The notes below the pieces were generated by a model. That model saw only the letters and a program-made list of their open reading frames with translations. It searched no databases and was not told the origin of the DNA. The position numbers were made by a program, and so were the translations under genes. Below, piece after piece: positions 54,079 through 63,287 of a stretch of DNA of 64,000 nt. Each line of letters begins with the position of its first letter. Position 1 is the stretch's first letter. Source of the stretch: Acidihalobacter prosperus (GTDB taxonomy: Bacteria > Pseudomonadota > Gammaproteobacteria > DSM-5130 > Acidihalobacteraceae); NCBI RefSeq assembly GCF_000754095.2, contig NZ_JQSG02000003.1, positions 547,397 to 611,396 of the forward strand. Reading direction: 5' to 3'.

Positions 54079-55364
54079 ACCGTATAGATGTCGTCGACGT
54101 CGTTGACGAGGCGCTCGCTGATCTGCGGTCTGAGATAGCGATCCCTTTCTGGACGGATGTTGGCTTTTTCCAGCGCCTGTGCACCGTGGATCAGTAGACT
54201 CAGGCCGCGGTGGTAGCAGTCGCAGGCGGCGTCGTTCTCGCCGATCTGCACGAGCAGCTCGCCCAGTTCCAGATAGGCCTCGCCGCCGGGGTTTTCAGCG
54301 AGACTGGCTTCGTAATAGCTGCGGGCCTTGCCCCAGAGCTGGGCACCACGGCTGATGCGCGCCAGACTGAGCAGCAAAGCTCCGCTGTGCGGATTCGAGC
54401 GCAGCCAGGATTCCGCCTGCTTGAGCTGCTGTGTGGGCTCGGGCAGCGACAGCATGCCGTAACGCGCGGCAAGTGCATCGCTCCAGGAGCGGTTCAGGCT
54501 GCGCGCCAGCAGGCGCTCCGCCTGTTCCGTAGCGCCGAGCGCGATCAACTGGTCGACGTAAAGTCCGATCAGCTCGGGTCGCTGACGGCTTTTGCGCGGA
54601 AGCGCCTCCCAGAATCCACTCAGGCGTGACAGATCGGCCTGCTCCGTCTGCCGGGCGAAGAGTCCGCCGAACACCTTGATCTCCAGATCCTCGACGCGAT
54701 CGGGACTGATGGCCGTGGTACGTCGCAGACGCGGCAGCAGCTTGGCCAGTGCCTCCCAGTCGTTGAGCTGGATGTACAGACGGCCGAGCAGCTTGGAAAC
54801 GTAGGCGTGATCCGGCGCCACCTCGCGCAGATGGTTGAGCGTGGCGAGTGCCTGCTCGGTCTGCCCATGCGCGAGTTGCAGCTCGGCCTGGGTCAGCTCG
54901 ACGGCCACCTGTGCATTTGGGTTGCTTTCAAGGCCGCGACGCAGGTATTCGTCGCGCCGGTCGTAGGCCTGCTGCATCTGCGCGCTTCTGGCGGCCGCGA
55001 GGTAGTTGAGCAGCGGCGTCTGACTGCCGGAGGCGCTGCGGATCAGCAGCTTTTCCGACTCCTTCCAGCGTCCTTCGGCCAGCTCGATCAGGCCACGGGT
55101 CAGGCCGCGCCGTGCCCGCTCGGCGCGGCGCAGGTGCAGGCGCGCGGAAAGGTCGCGCGGGGTGCGCCAGACCCGGGCGATCAGACGTATCAGGCCGTAG
55201 AGCAGCACGAAGCACAGGGCCAGTACCACCAGTAGATCGACCAGCGACAGCTCGACGGACCAATGTCCCCAGGCCAGAACCGCGTAGCCGGGATCGCGCA
55301 GCGCCCAGTGCACGGCGGCACCGGTCACCAACATTGCCAGCAAGGCGGCGAACAGGAGTCTCAT
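54075..55364 (-). CDS. hemY: HemY-like protein (TPR)
   Basis: A 429-residue inner-membrane protein with two N-terminal helices (LLFAALLAMLVTGAAVHWAL and VDLLVVLALCFVLLYGLIRLI) and then a long run of TPR-like helices (about 110-400). It is the HemY of enterobacterial hem operons, which is not the protoporphyrinogen oxidase of that name; its role near haem biosynthesis is unsettled. It overlaps hemX by four bases, extending the hemCDXY order. Confidence 0.92.
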   Translation of the reverse strand: MRLLFAALLAMLVTGAAVHWALRDPGYAVLAWGHWSVELSLVDLLVVLALCFVLLYGLIRLIARVWRTPRDLSARLHLRRAERARRGLTRGLIELAEGRWKESEKLLIRSASGSQTPLLNYLAAARSAQMQQAYDRRDEYLRRGLESNPNAQVAVELTQAELQLAHGQTEQALATLNHLREVAPDHAYVSKLLGRLYIQLNDWEALAKLLPRLRRTTAISPDRVEDLEIKVFGGLFARQTEQADLSRLSGFWEALPRKSRQRPELIGLYVDQLIALGATEQAERLLARSLNRSWSDALAARYGMLSLPEPTQQLKQAESWLRSNPHSGALLLSLARISRGAQLWGKARSYYEASLAENPGGEAYLELGELLVQIGENDAACDCYHRGLSLLIHGAQALEKANIRPERDRYLRPQISERLVNDVDDIYTV

Positions 55365-56524
55365 GCAGACGGACCCCCGGCCGGCGCGGCGGCGGCGAGA
55401 TGTCTGAGCCGCTTGAGGGCCTCGCCGAGCGATGGCAGAGGCGGCGCCAGATCGACCGCGTTCAGCTTGTCGAGTGTGCTGAGCAGGCCGCTGCGCAGCG
55501 CCTGATCGCCATTGCCCTGGTGAAGGGCGTCCATGACGTGAGCGAGCGCCTGGTGATAGGCCCCGTTATCGCCCGCCAGTACGGCCGCGCGTGCGTTTTC
55601 GAGGTACAGATACAGCGACTGTGCGGCCTGCGCCTGCGTCGTGATCACGGCGAGGTCGTTCACGCGCTGGGGATAGTGGCGAATGCTCACGTGTTCGGAG
55701 ATGCTGTGCCATACGGCTTCGATGAAGCCGCGGAAGCCGCCGGGCTTCTTCGTCGTTTCGGCATGGACCGGGGTGGCGGTCGCGTCGCCGCGATCGAGCA
55801 GCGCCGTGCCGAGCGGTGTGGGCAGGACGATGTGGCTGAGGATCTGATTGAGCTGCAAAAGAATACCGACCTTGTCCGGAGCCTGGTAGTCGCGCAGCGA
55901 CTGGATCTCCGCGGCGAGCGCCTGGCGCACCGGCAGCAGATCGGGGTCGCCAAGATGCGCCAGGCGCTGGTCGGCCTGCGTCAACGCGGCCACGGCGCCA
56001 TGAACGTCGTGCAGAAGGTCGAGCCGGTAGCGCGCGATGCGCATCAGATACTCGACCTCGGAGACCGTCCAGCCGCGCTGATCACGCTGGTTCAGAACCT
56101 GGCTTTGCTGCAGGGCCTGGTTGAGCGACTTGAGGGCGTGTGACTGTGCCTGCTGCTGCGCGTCGAGCTGCCTGGTCTGCTGATCCAGGTCGGCGAGACT
56201 CGATTCGGAGGCCTTGCTGTCCAGCGTTTCGCGCAATTGCGCGAGGGTAGCCGCCTGCATGTCCATCGTGTGGCGGAACTGGGACCAGGCCCAGTAACCC
56301 GCGCCGCCGCCGGCGGCCAACAGGATCAGCGCGAGCAGCGCCAGTACCAGCGCCACGCGCCCGCTGGCCGAAGCGCGCGGAGGCGTCGGGGTTTCCCCGG
56401 CATCCGTTGCGGCGTCGTCGGCTGCCGGCGGCTCGGTTGCCGGGGCGTCCTGAGCGGTCGTAGGCGTGAGCGCGTCAGGCGCCGCCTGATCTCCGCGTTT
56501 GGGTTCGGAGGCTTCGCTTGTCAT
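55361..56524 (-). CDS. hemX: HemX-like membrane protein
   Basis: A 387-residue protein with one membrane segment after a Pro/Ala-rich cytoplasmic N-terminus (VALVLALLALILLAAGGGAGYWAW, about 59-82) and a long coiled-coil periplasmic domain. Sequence pattern matches the HemX (formerly 'uroporphyrinogen III methyltransferase') family; catalysis is unproven. ATG 56524 overlaps the hemD stop by four bases. Confidence 0.92.
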   Translation of the reverse strand: MTSEASEPKRGDQAAPDALTPTTAQDAPATEPPAADDAATDAGETPTPPRASASGRVALVLALLALILLAAGGGAGYWAWSQFRHTMDMQAATLAQLRETLDSKASESSLADLDQQTRQLDAQQQAQSHALKSLNQALQQSQVLNQRDQRGWTVSEVEYLMRIARYRLDLLHDVHGAVAALTQADQRLAHLGDPDLLPVRQALAAEIQSLRDYQAPDKVGILLQLNQILSHIVLPTPLGTALLDRGDATATPVHAETTKKPGGFRGFIEAVWHSISEHVSIRHYPQRVNDLAVITTQAQAAQSLYLYLENARAAVLAGDNGAYHQALAHVMDALHQGNGDQALRSGLLSTLDKLNAVDLAPPLPSLGEALKRLRHLAAAAPAGGPSA

Positions 56525-57327
56525 GTCGCGTCCCGGTGACTGGCCCAATTGGAGAGAGCATCGAACATCGCTTCGTCGCTTGGATCTTCGGCGACGATGG
56601 GCGGCAGCTGGTGACCCAGCTCGCGGGCGGTTTCCGCCAGGCGAGCGCTGCCGAGTATCAGAGGCGTTTTGCGCAGCCACATCTGGCCGAGCTTGCCGAC
56701 CATATCGAACAGGTTGTGCAGGCCCTCAGCACTCGTCACCATGACGACGCCGACCTCGCCGCGCGACCAGTGATAGAGCAGCGCACCGTTATCGCCGCTG
56801 GGCTTTTCACGGCGGTAGGCATTGGCGTAGACCACCTCGGCACCACGCGCGCGCAGGGTATCGCCGAGCATTTCCCTGCCGCCGTCGCCGCGAAAGATGA
56901 TCACGCGGCGACCGGCCATGTCCTGCAGCTCGGGCGCCTCCAGGAGCGCTTCGCTGTCGAAACGCCGGCCGGGCCGGATATCCACGGTAAGACCGCTCTG
57001 TTCGAGCGCACGGGCCGATTTCGCGCCAATGGCGGCAATGCGCACATTGGCGGGCCAACTGCGCCGTGCCTTGACCAGGTTCATGACCTTGTGCACGGCA
57101 TTGGGGCTGATGAAGATCGCCAGATCGAAGGTTTCGAGCTGGTCGATCTGCCGAATCAGCGGCGCGCGGTCGATGGGATCGAGTATTTCCAGAACGGGAA
57201 AGCGTATGGCCCGCCCGCCCGCGTCCTCGATGCGCGCGCACAAGGTTTCGGCCTGATGAGCCGGGCGGGTGATCACCACGCCAAGATGGGAGAGCGGGCG
57301 GTCCGACATGGGGGCGGGCATGGCCAT
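56521..57327 (-). CDS. hemD: Uroporphyrinogen-III synthase
   Basis: A 268-residue enzyme that cyclises hydroxymethylbilane to uroporphyrinogen III. Start choices are 57327 or 57309 (MSDRPLSHLGVVITRPAHQ); the former is listed because it sits 8 bases after the hemC stop. Family points: VVITRPAHQAETLC, ISPNAVHKVM, GRRVIIFRGDGGREMLGDTL and VMVTSAEGLHNLFD. It follows hemC and overlaps hemX. Confidence 0.95.
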   Translation of the reverse strand: MAMPAPMSDRPLSHLGVVITRPAHQAETLCARIEDAGGRAIRFPVLEILDPIDRAPLIRQIDQLETFDLAIFISPNAVHKVMNLVKARRSWPANVRIAAIGAKSARALEQSGLTVDIRPGRRFDSEALLEAPELQDMAGRRVIIFRGDGGREMLGDTLRARGAEVVYANAYRREKPSGDNGALLYHWSRGEVGVVMVTSAEGLHNLFDMVGKLGQMWLRKTPLILGSARLAETARELGHQLPPIVAEDPSDEAMFDALSNWASHRDAT

Positions 57328-57335
57328 GGGCGAGC

Positions 57336-58280
57336 CTAGTGGGCGACGTCGGGCGGTGCGATGCCGAGCGAGACCAAGACCTCGCCCGCGCCCTGCGCCA
57401 GCAGTGCTTCGCCGATTGCCGTGCCCAGTGCTTCGGGCATGTCCGCGGGGCCGTCTGCTTCCGCGCGGTAGATCCGGCCGCCATCGGGCGTGCCGACCAG
57501 ACCACGCAAGCGCAGGCGGTCGCCGTCGAGTTCGGCATAACCGGCGATCGGTACCTGGCAGCCGCCGTTGAGGCGTGCGTTCAGCGCACGTTCGGCGCGT
57601 ACGCAGCAGTGCGTATCGGCATGGTCCAGCGGTCCGATCAGCGCCTGCACGCGAGCGTCGTCCAGCCGGGTTTCGATGCCAAGGGCGCCCTGCCCGATGG
57701 CCGGGAGGGATTCGTCCGCGTCCATGACGGCGCGGATGCGCTCGCTCAGGCCGATGCGGCGCAATCCGGAGGCGGCGAGAATGATGGCGTCGTATTCGCC
57801 GGCATCCAGCTTGGCGAGTCGAGTGTTGACGTTGCCGCGCAGCGGGCTGACCGTGAAGCGCGGGAAGCGCGACATGATCTGCGCCTGTCTGCGCAGGCTG
57901 GCGCTGCCCACGTGCGCGTCGGGGGGCATGTCGGCCGGGCTGTCGTAGCGGTTGGAAACGAACGCGTCGAAGGGGCTGTCGCGTTCGAGGATGACCTGCA
58001 GCCCCAACCCTGGCGGGAAGGCCACCGGCACGTCCTTCATCGAGTGCACGGCGATGTCCGCCTCGCCGTCGAGCAGTGCCTGCTCCAGTTCCTTGACGAA
58101 CAGACCCTTGCCGCCGATCTTGGACAGCGGGCTGTCGAGCATCTGGTCGCCGCGCGTGCTCATGCGCACCAGCGTGACCTCCAGCCCGGGGTGAAGCTCG
58201 CGCAGCCGTCTGGCGACTTCCTCGGCCTGCCACACGGCGAGCGGGCTCTTGCGGGTGGCTATCCTGAGGCGATTCGTCAT
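57336..58280 (-). CDS. hemC: Porphobilinogen deaminase (hydroxymethylbilane synthase)
   Basis: A 314-residue enzyme that assembles four porphobilinogen units. The dipyrromethane cofactor cysteine is C241 ([14 protein letters not shown]); [15 protein letters not shown] opens the protein and [10 protein letters not shown] and RGNVNTRL contain substrate-binding arginines. First gene of hemCDXY on the minus strand; divergent from the SoxW-like gene. Confidence 0.97.
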   Translation of the reverse strand: MTNRLRIATRKSPLAVWQAEEVARRLRELHPGLEVTLVRMSTRGDQMLDSPLSKIGGKGLFVKELEQALLDGEADIAVHSMKDVPVAFPPGLGLQVILERDSPFDAFVSNRYDSPADMPPDAHVGSASLRRQAQIMSRFPRFTVSPLRGNVNTRLAKLDAGEYDAIILAASGLRRIGLSERIRAVMDADESLPAIGQGALGIETRLDDARVQALIGPLDHADTHCCVRAERALNARLNGGCQVPIAGYAELDGDRLRLRGLVGTPDGGRIYRAEADGPADMPEALGTAIGEALLAQGAGEVLVSLGIAPPDVAH

Positions 58281-58365
58281 AATCGATATGATGGTTGCGT
58301 GAAACAGGGCTATGAGTATATAGGATTAGCCTGCGGCGTTGTTCGGCGCGGGTCTGGGGGTCGGG

Positions 58366-58878
58366 ATGGTCAGAGAAGCGAGGATTTGGTGTGTCGTGGC
58401 GGGGCTGCTGCTGTTCGCCTCGGTGGGTGCGCACGCGGCCGGCAAGCTGCCGGAGGCGAGCGATCTGGCGGCGGTCGCAGCGGCAGCAGGCAAACGTCCC
58501 ATCCTGATCGAGATCGCTCAGCGCGACTGTCCCTATTGCATCGCCGTGCGGGAGGATTTCCTCGAACCGATGATCCTGAGCGGCGATTATCGCGATCGCG
58601 TGATCCTGCTGCAGCTCCACCGCGATTCGGGGCAGCGCCTGAAGGGGTTCGACGGCGCCTGGGTTTCGCCGGAGGCCTTTGCCGCGCGCTACAACGTCAC
58701 CGTGACGCCGACCGTGCTGCTGCTCGGCCCGGACGGGCGCCTGCTGACCAAGCCGCTGGTGGGATTGAGCACCCCCGACTTCTACGGCGCGTTCCTGGAC
58801 GAGGCGATCGATCATGCGGCTGCCGTGCTCAAAGACGCTGCACGGACTCCCTCACCTCAGCCGCGTGCCGGCGGCTGA
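58366..58878 (+). CDS. SoxW-like periplasmic thioredoxin
   Basis: A 170-residue thioredoxin-fold protein with a Sec signal (CVVAGLLLFASVGAHAAG, cut near residue 25) and a C55-P-Y-C58 redox motif (QRDCPYCIAVREDF). VSPEAFAARYNVTVTPTVLLLGPDGR contains the cis-proline. It is similar to SoxW/DsbE-like thioredoxins of sulfur-oxidising gammaproteobacteria; the link to Sox is inference because no sox genes are in the window. Its last 50 bases overlap the 3' end of algR on the other strand. Confidence 0.8.
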   Translation: MVREARIWCVVAGLLLFASVGAHAAGKLPEASDLAAVAAAAGKRPILIEIAQRDCPYCIAVREDFLEPMILSGDYRDRVILLQLHRDSGQRLKGFDGAWVSPEAFAARYNVTVTPTVLLLGPDGRLLTKPLVGLSTPDFYGAFLDEAIDHAAAVLKDAARTPSPQPRAGG

Positions 58879-59566
58879 CCTCCAGTCTTTCGTCGATGCC
58901 CTTGAAGTAGACGGTCAGCCGGCCGCGCGCGTCGCGCTCCAGCCCGGCAATATGCGCCCGTGCCGCCAAGGCGTTGCGGTGGATGCGCAGAAAACGACGT
59001 GGAAATTCCTCTTCTAGCGTTTTGAGCGATTCCTCGATCAGCATCTCTCCGCCGGGGTGGCGCACGGTCACGTACTTGTGGTCGGCGCGCAGGTAATAGA
59101 CCTCCTCGATCGGCACCAGATCCAGGCGCCCGCGTGAACGCGCGCACAGATGGCTGCGTCCTTCGCCGTCGTCTTCGGCATCCTGCAGCACGTGGGCCAG
59201 CTGCGGCCGCGTCAGCCGCTGCGCCTTGGCCAGGGCTTCCTGCAGACGTTCGCGGCGCACGGGCTTGAGCAGATAGTCGGTGGCCTGGGCCTCGAAGGCG
59301 GACAGGGCGTGCTGGTCGTAGGCGGTGGTGAAAATCACCGCGGGCGCGTCGCGCAGCTCGGCGAGCCGCCGCGCGGCGGCCATGCCGTCGATGCCCGGCA
59401 TGCGGATATCCATCAGCACGATGTCCGGCCGGCAGCGGGCGGCGGTCTGCAGTGCTTCCTCGCCGTTCGAGGCTTCGCCGCAGAGGGTGTAGTCCCCGCA
59501 GTCGGGCAGCAACGCCTTGAGGCGCTCGCGTGCCAGGGGTTCGTCATCCACGATCATCACGCGCAT
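58829..59566 (-). CDS. algR: LytTR-family response regulator AlgR
   Basis: A 245-residue regulator. ATG 59566 gives MRVMIVDDEPLARERL with a receiver domain; the phosphoacceptor is D53 (DIVLMDIRMPG). The C-terminal LytTR DNA-binding domain (about 145-245) has EEVYYLRADHKYVTV and FLRIHRNALAA. In Pseudomonas, AlgR with AlgZ controls alginate, type IV pili (through fimU-pilVWXY1Y2E) and cyanide; a link to the pil operon in this window is plausible. Confidence 0.95.
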   Translation of the reverse strand: MRVMIVDDEPLARERLKALLPDCGDYTLCGEASNGEEALQTAARCRPDIVLMDIRMPGIDGMAAARRLAELRDAPAVIFTTAYDQHALSAFEAQATDYLLKPVRRERLQEALAKAQRLTRPQLAHVLQDAEDDGEGRSHLCARSRGRLDLVPIEEVYYLRADHKYVTVRHPGGEMLIEESLKTLEEEFPRRFLRIHRNALAARAHIAGLERDARGRLTVYFKGIDERLEVSRRHAAEVRESVQRL

Positions 59567-60608
59567 CTTTTGCTTCCATCGGCAGGCGGAGTTGCACCGA
59601 GAACCGCTCGGCGTCCTGTTCGACCACGAGCTTCGCTCGGCCGTCGTAGGCCAGAGCGAGCCGTTCCCTGAGATTGTCCACGGCCATCCCGTTGCCGCGG
59701 TGCGGGTTCGCATCGGGCCCTGGCAAGGGGTTTTCGACGACCACGACCAGCTTCATGCCGTCGCGGCGCGCGTCGATGCGGATGGTACCGCCCGACGGCC
59801 TGGGCTGAATGCCGTGGTAAACGGCATTTTCCACCAACGGCTGCAGCGACAACGCCGGCATGCGTGCCGCATCCAATCCGGGCTCGATGCGCCATTCGAT
59901 CCGCAGTCGGTCGCCCAGGCGCAGGGCCTCCAGCGAGAGATAGTGCCGGCTCAGCTCCAGCTCCTCCGCCAGGGTGGACCAGTCCCGCTCCTCCAGCACC
60001 GAGCGGAAAACCGAGGCCAGATCGAGTACCGCCGTTTCGGCGACCGCAGGCCGGCTGCGGATCAGGGCCGCAATGCTGTTCATGCTGTTGAACAGGAAAT
60101 GCGGTCTGATGCGAGCCTGCAGCGCGGCCAGTCTTGCCCCCGTTCGCGCCTCGATGCTGCGTTTCCAATCGTGTTGCACATACATGTAGCGTAGACCGAC
60201 CGCGGTCACTATGGCGCTGATCAAGGTGTTGCGCATTAGAAACTGGAGGTCGCGGTCGAGGTTCACGTTGTCCGGCCGTACGACCCAATCGAGAAACAGC
60301 GCGGTGAGGGCCGAAAGTCCGAGCGTGACCAGAATCACGATGACGTAGGCGATGGCGGCGGCGACTACGGGCGGGCGCCGGTTCAGCCAGGGGCCGAGAC
60401 GGCAGAGCGCCGCGATCGAACCGAGCGCTATCCACTGGATGAACAGCGAGGTCAGGGCCAGCGCGCGCCAGAAGTGGACGCCGGTACCGCTATGCGCCAG
60501 CGACAGGATCACGGCCAGCAACTCGGCCATCAGGATCACGAGCAGCAGAGTGTTATCCCGGCAGAAATCCGGGAGAAACGGGCTCGATGGACTGCCCTCT
60601 ACGCGCAT
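59544..60608 (-). CDS. algZ: Sensor histidine kinase AlgZ
   Basis: A 354-residue LytS-type kinase. Start ATG 60608 (a GTG/ATG further up at 60665 is possible). Four hydrophobic helices (about 20-145) precede the HisKA-like dimer domain with H170 (RIRPHFLFNSMNSI) and an HATPase domain ending GNGMAVDNLRERL with its G box. It overlaps algR by 23 bases. Confidence 0.93.
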   Translation of the reverse strand: MRVEGSPSSPFLPDFCRDNTLLLVILMAELLAVILSLAHSGTGVHFWRALALTSLFIQWIALGSIAALCRLGPWLNRRPPVVAAAIAYVIVILVTLGLSALTALFLDWVVRPDNVNLDRDLQFLMRNTLISAIVTAVGLRYMYVQHDWKRSIEARTGARLAALQARIRPHFLFNSMNSIAALIRSRPAVAETAVLDLASVFRSVLEERDWSTLAEELELSRHYLSLEALRLGDRLRIEWRIEPGLDAARMPALSLQPLVENAVYHGIQPRPSGGTIRIDARRDGMKLVVVVENPLPGPDANPHRGNGMAVDNLRERLALAYDGRAKLVVEQDAERFSVQLRLPMEAKDARDDRG

Positions 60609-60700
60609 GCGGGTGTCTTTTATAGGATTTTCACCGATGGTCAGCGAGTTCGCCGGTAAACGCAAGTTGCGTATACTCGCGAGCCTACAGGAGGTAAAAG

Positions 60701-62095
60701 ATGAGCGATCAGCGTGTCGACAAGCTTTGGGGCGGGCGTTTCAGCGAATCCACGGACGCCTTCGTGGAGGCCTTCACCGCCTCGGTGGACTTCGACCGCC
60801 GGCTCTACCGGCACGACATCGAGGGCTCCAAGGCGCATGCGCACATGCTTGCCCACGTCGGCGTGCTCAGTGACCGCGAATGCGACGACATCGTCGCCGG
60901 GCTGGACGAGATCCTCGGCGAGATCGAGCGCGGCGAATTCGAGTGGTCCGTGGGGCTCGAAGACGTGCACATGAACATCGAGGCGCGGCTGACCGCGCGC
61001 ATCGGCGCCGCGGGCAAGAAGCTGCACACCGGGCGCTCGCGCAACGACCAGGTCGCCACCGACATCCGTCTGTGGCTGCGCGAGGAAATCGACCACATCC
61101 TCGCGGAACTCAAGCGCGCGCGCCGCGGCCTGCTCGATCTCGCCGAGCGCGAGGCCGACACCATCATGCCCGGTTTCACCCACCTGCAGGTCGCCATGCC
61201 CGTCACCTTCGGCCACCACCTGCTCGCCTGGTACGAAATGCTCGCCCGCGACAGCGCGCGCCTGCGCGATGCGCGTCGCCGGGTCAACGTCATGCCGCTC
61301 GGCGCCGCCGCGCTTGCCGGCACCACCTACCCCATCGACCGCGCCTACGCGGCCAGCCTGCTCGGCTTCGAGGGCGTCGCGGCGAACTCGCTCGACGCCG
61401 TCTCCGATCGCGACTTTGCGATCGAGACCTGCGCCGCCGCCGCGCTCATCATGACCCACCTCTCGCGCATGTCCGAGGAAATGATCCTGTGGGCCTCGGC
61501 GCAGTTTGGCTTCGTCGACCTGCCCGACCGCTTCTGCACCGGCTCGTCGATCATGCCGCAGAAAAAGAATCCGGACGTACCCGAGCTGCTGCGTGGCAAG
61601 GCCGGCCGCGTCAACGGCGATCTGATCAGCCTGCTGACCCTGATGAAAGGCCAGCCGCTCGCCTACAACAAGGACAATCAGGAAGACAAGGAACCCCTGT
61701 TCGATGCGGTCGATACCGTGCGCGGCAGCCTGCGCGTGTTCGCCGACATGGTCCCGGCCATCGAGCCACGCCGCGAGCGCATGCGCGCCGCCGCCATGCA
61801 GGGCTATGCCACGGCCACGGATCTGGCCGACTATCTGGTGCGCAAGGGCGTGCCCTTCCGCGATGCCCACGAAGTCGTCGGCAAGGCCGTGCGCCACGGC
61901 ATCGAGCGCGACCTCGATCTCAGCGAACTGCCGCTCGACGAGCTGCAGGCCTTCAGCGACCAGATCGGCCCGGACGTCTTCGACGTACTGACCCTGGAAG
62001 GCTCCGTCGCGGCCCGCGGCCACTACGGCGGCACCGCGCCCGACGCGGTGCGGGCGAGGATCAAGGAAGCGCGTACGACGCTGGAGAACGAATAA
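60701..62095 (+). CDS. argH: Argininosuccinate lyase
   Basis: A 464-residue enzyme that splits argininosuccinate to arginine and fumarate. SD is AGGAGGTAAAAG before ATG 60701. N-terminus [19 protein letters not shown]; signature [20 protein letters not shown] (near residue 280-300). It is divergent from algZ and its stop lies 74 bases from the integrase stop. The sequence from here on changes character. Confidence 0.97.
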   Translation: MSDQRVDKLWGGRFSESTDAFVEAFTASVDFDRRLYRHDIEGSKAHAHMLAHVGVLSDRECDDIVAGLDEILGEIERGEFEWSVGLEDVHMNIEARLTARIGAAGKKLHTGRSRNDQVATDIRLWLREEIDHILAELKRARRGLLDLAEREADTIMPGFTHLQVAMPVTFGHHLLAWYEMLARDSARLRDARRRVNVMPLGAAALAGTTYPIDRAYAASLLGFEGVAANSLDAVSDRDFAIETCAAAALIMTHLSRMSEEMILWASAQFGFVDLPDRFCTGSSIMPQKKNPDVPELLRGKAGRVNGDLISLLTLMKGQPLAYNKDNQEDKEPLFDAVDTVRGSLRVFADMVPAIEPRRERMRAAAMQGYATATDLADYLVRKGVPFRDAHEVVGKAVRHGIERDLDLSELPLDELQAFSDQIGPDVFDVLTLEGSVAARGHYGGTAPDAVRARIKEARTTLENE

Positions 62096-62169
62096 ACGCG
62101 TCGCGGTCATTCACGCCGGTTCCGGCTGCTCGACGGCGGCGCATGCCGGCGCGACGCGTGAGGCCCGAA

Positions 62170-63183
62170 TCACATGTCCGAGGGGCTGACCACGCCGCGT
62201 CCGCCCTTGTTCAGCACATGCGTATAGCGCATCGTGGTTTCGACATGCCGATGGCCCAGCAGCTCCTGCACCGTGCGAATATCGTAGCCCGACTGCAGCA
62301 AATGGGTTGCGAACGAATGGCGTAGCGTGTGCGGCGTCGCCTGCTTGACGATGCCCGCATCGCGCACCGCCCGCTTCATCGCGCGCTGTATGCCCTTTTC
62401 ATCCAGATGATGGCGGCGCTCGACCCCTGAGCGCGGGTCGATGGATCGCTTCACCGAAGGAAATACATACTGCCAACCCCACTCGCGTCCTGCGCCGGGA
62501 TACTTCCGCGCCAGTGCGAACGGCAGATAAACCTCGCCGAAGCCCTGGGCAAGATCGTTCTCGTGCAGCGTCTTGACCTGGGCAAGATGCGCCCTCAACT
62601 CATCGGCCAGCCGGGTCGGCAGCATCGTTATCCGATCCTTGTTGCCCTTGCCTTCCCGGACCACGATTTCGCCACGCTCGAAATCCACATCCTTGACGCG
62701 CAGACGAATGCCTTCCATCAAGCGCATGCCCGTGCCGTACAACAGGCGCGCGAGCAGCGAGTGGATGCCTGACAAATGTCCCAACACCGCCTCGACTTCG
62801 TTTTTGGTCATCACGACCGGCAGCCGCTCGCCGCGCTTTGCGCTCGTCACGCCATCCAGCCAGGGCAGCTTGATGCCCAACACTTCGCGGTAAAGGAAAA
62901 GCAGCGCGCTTTTCGCCTGATTCTGCGTGGATGCGGAAACCCGCCCCTCGACGGCGAGGTGGCTCAGGAACGCTTCAATTTCGGCTGCGCCCAATTCCCG
63001 AGGATGGCGTTTGCCATGAAACAGAATGTAACGCCGGGCCCAGTCGACATAAACGGCTTCGGTGCGGATGCTGTAATGCAGCGTCCGCAAGCGTTCGCGG
63101 ACTTGATCGAGCAGTTTCGGCTTTGAATTCGTGTCCGAGGTGTGTTTGCGGGTGTTTATAGGGTGCGGTTGCTGACTTGACAT
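62170..63183 (-). CDS. intI: Integron integrase (IntI type)
   Basis: A 337-residue tyrosine recombinase starting at ATG 63183 (a GTG at 63228 adds 15 residues). Catalytic residues are R154 (GTGMRL), K179 or K182 (REGKGNKDR), H285-x-x-R288 (HTLRHSF), H311 and Y320 (MRYTHVLN). Between the second and third boxes lies the IntI-specific insertion (about 206-240) with [37 protein letters not shown], which binds the extrahelical bases of folded attC sites. The RGGVxSP-like C-terminus ([11 protein letters not shown]) also matches IntI. It faces argH; the candidate cassette lies on its other side. Confidence 0.95.
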   Translation of the reverse strand: MSSQQPHPINTRKHTSDTNSKPKLLDQVRERLRTLHYSIRTEAVYVDWARRYILFHGKRHPRELGAAEIEAFLSHLAVEGRVSASTQNQAKSALLFLYREVLGIKLPWLDGVTSAKRGERLPVVMTKNEVEAVLGHLSGIHSLLARLLYGTGMRLMEGIRLRVKDVDFERGEIVVREGKGNKDRITMLPTRLADELRAHLAQVKTLHENDLAQGFGEVYLPFALARKYPGAGREWGWQYVFPSVKRSIDPRSGVERRHHLDEKGIQRAMKRAVRDAGIVKQATPHTLRHSFATHLLQSGYDIRTVQELLGHRHVETTMRYTHVLNKGGRGVVSPSDM

Positions 63184-63185
63184 GG

Positions 63186-63214
63186 TTGATAAGCATTGGT
63201 AAACCGAACATAAA
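63186..63214 (+). promoter_or_regulatory. Possible outward cassette promoter (Pc)
   Basis: On the plus strand: TTGATA (63186-63191), a 17-bp spacer and CATAAA (63209-63214), five and four of six to sigma70 consensus. It points from the integrase start region toward the candidate cassette, the position and direction of a Pc promoter. It is weak by sequence. Confidence 0.35.
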
Positions 63215-63221
63215 GTCAGTT

Positions 63222-63280
63222 TAGACACCTACTAGGTGTGATTCAACGCACCCGTTTAGGGTGTCTACTTTAAGTTAGCA
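63222..63280. repeat. attI: Candidate attI: nested inverted repeats and core site
   Basis: Between the integrase and the candidate cassette are three nested symmetries: ACACCTA-C-TAGGTGT (63225-63239), CACCC-GTTTA-GGGTG (63249-63263), and an outer pair TAGACACC (63222-63229) / GGTGTCTA (63260-63267). GTTAGCA at 63274-63280 is close to, but not an exact match for, the attI/attC core GTTRRRY, and is followed 7 bases later by the cassette ATG. Integrases bind direct and inverted core-like repeats at attI, so this is the expected place. Confidence 0.5.
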
Positions 63281-63287
63281 CTGAAAA

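Noticed and set aside
56521-58815. A 764-residue frame suggesting a hemD fusion
   Set aside because: The N-terminal part lies antisense/out-of-frame over hemC and the SoxW gene and is Arg/Ala-rich; the true hemD starts near 57327.
62170-63183. Assignment of the recombinase as XerC/XerD or a phage integrase
   Set aside because: The IntI-specific insertion between boxes and the [14 protein letters not shown]-terminus fit integron integrases; there is no attP-like tRNA target.
63186-63214. LexA box near the integrase promoter
   Set aside because: No CTGT-N8-ACAG match was found near 63183-63290, so SOS control of intI is not supported by sequence.
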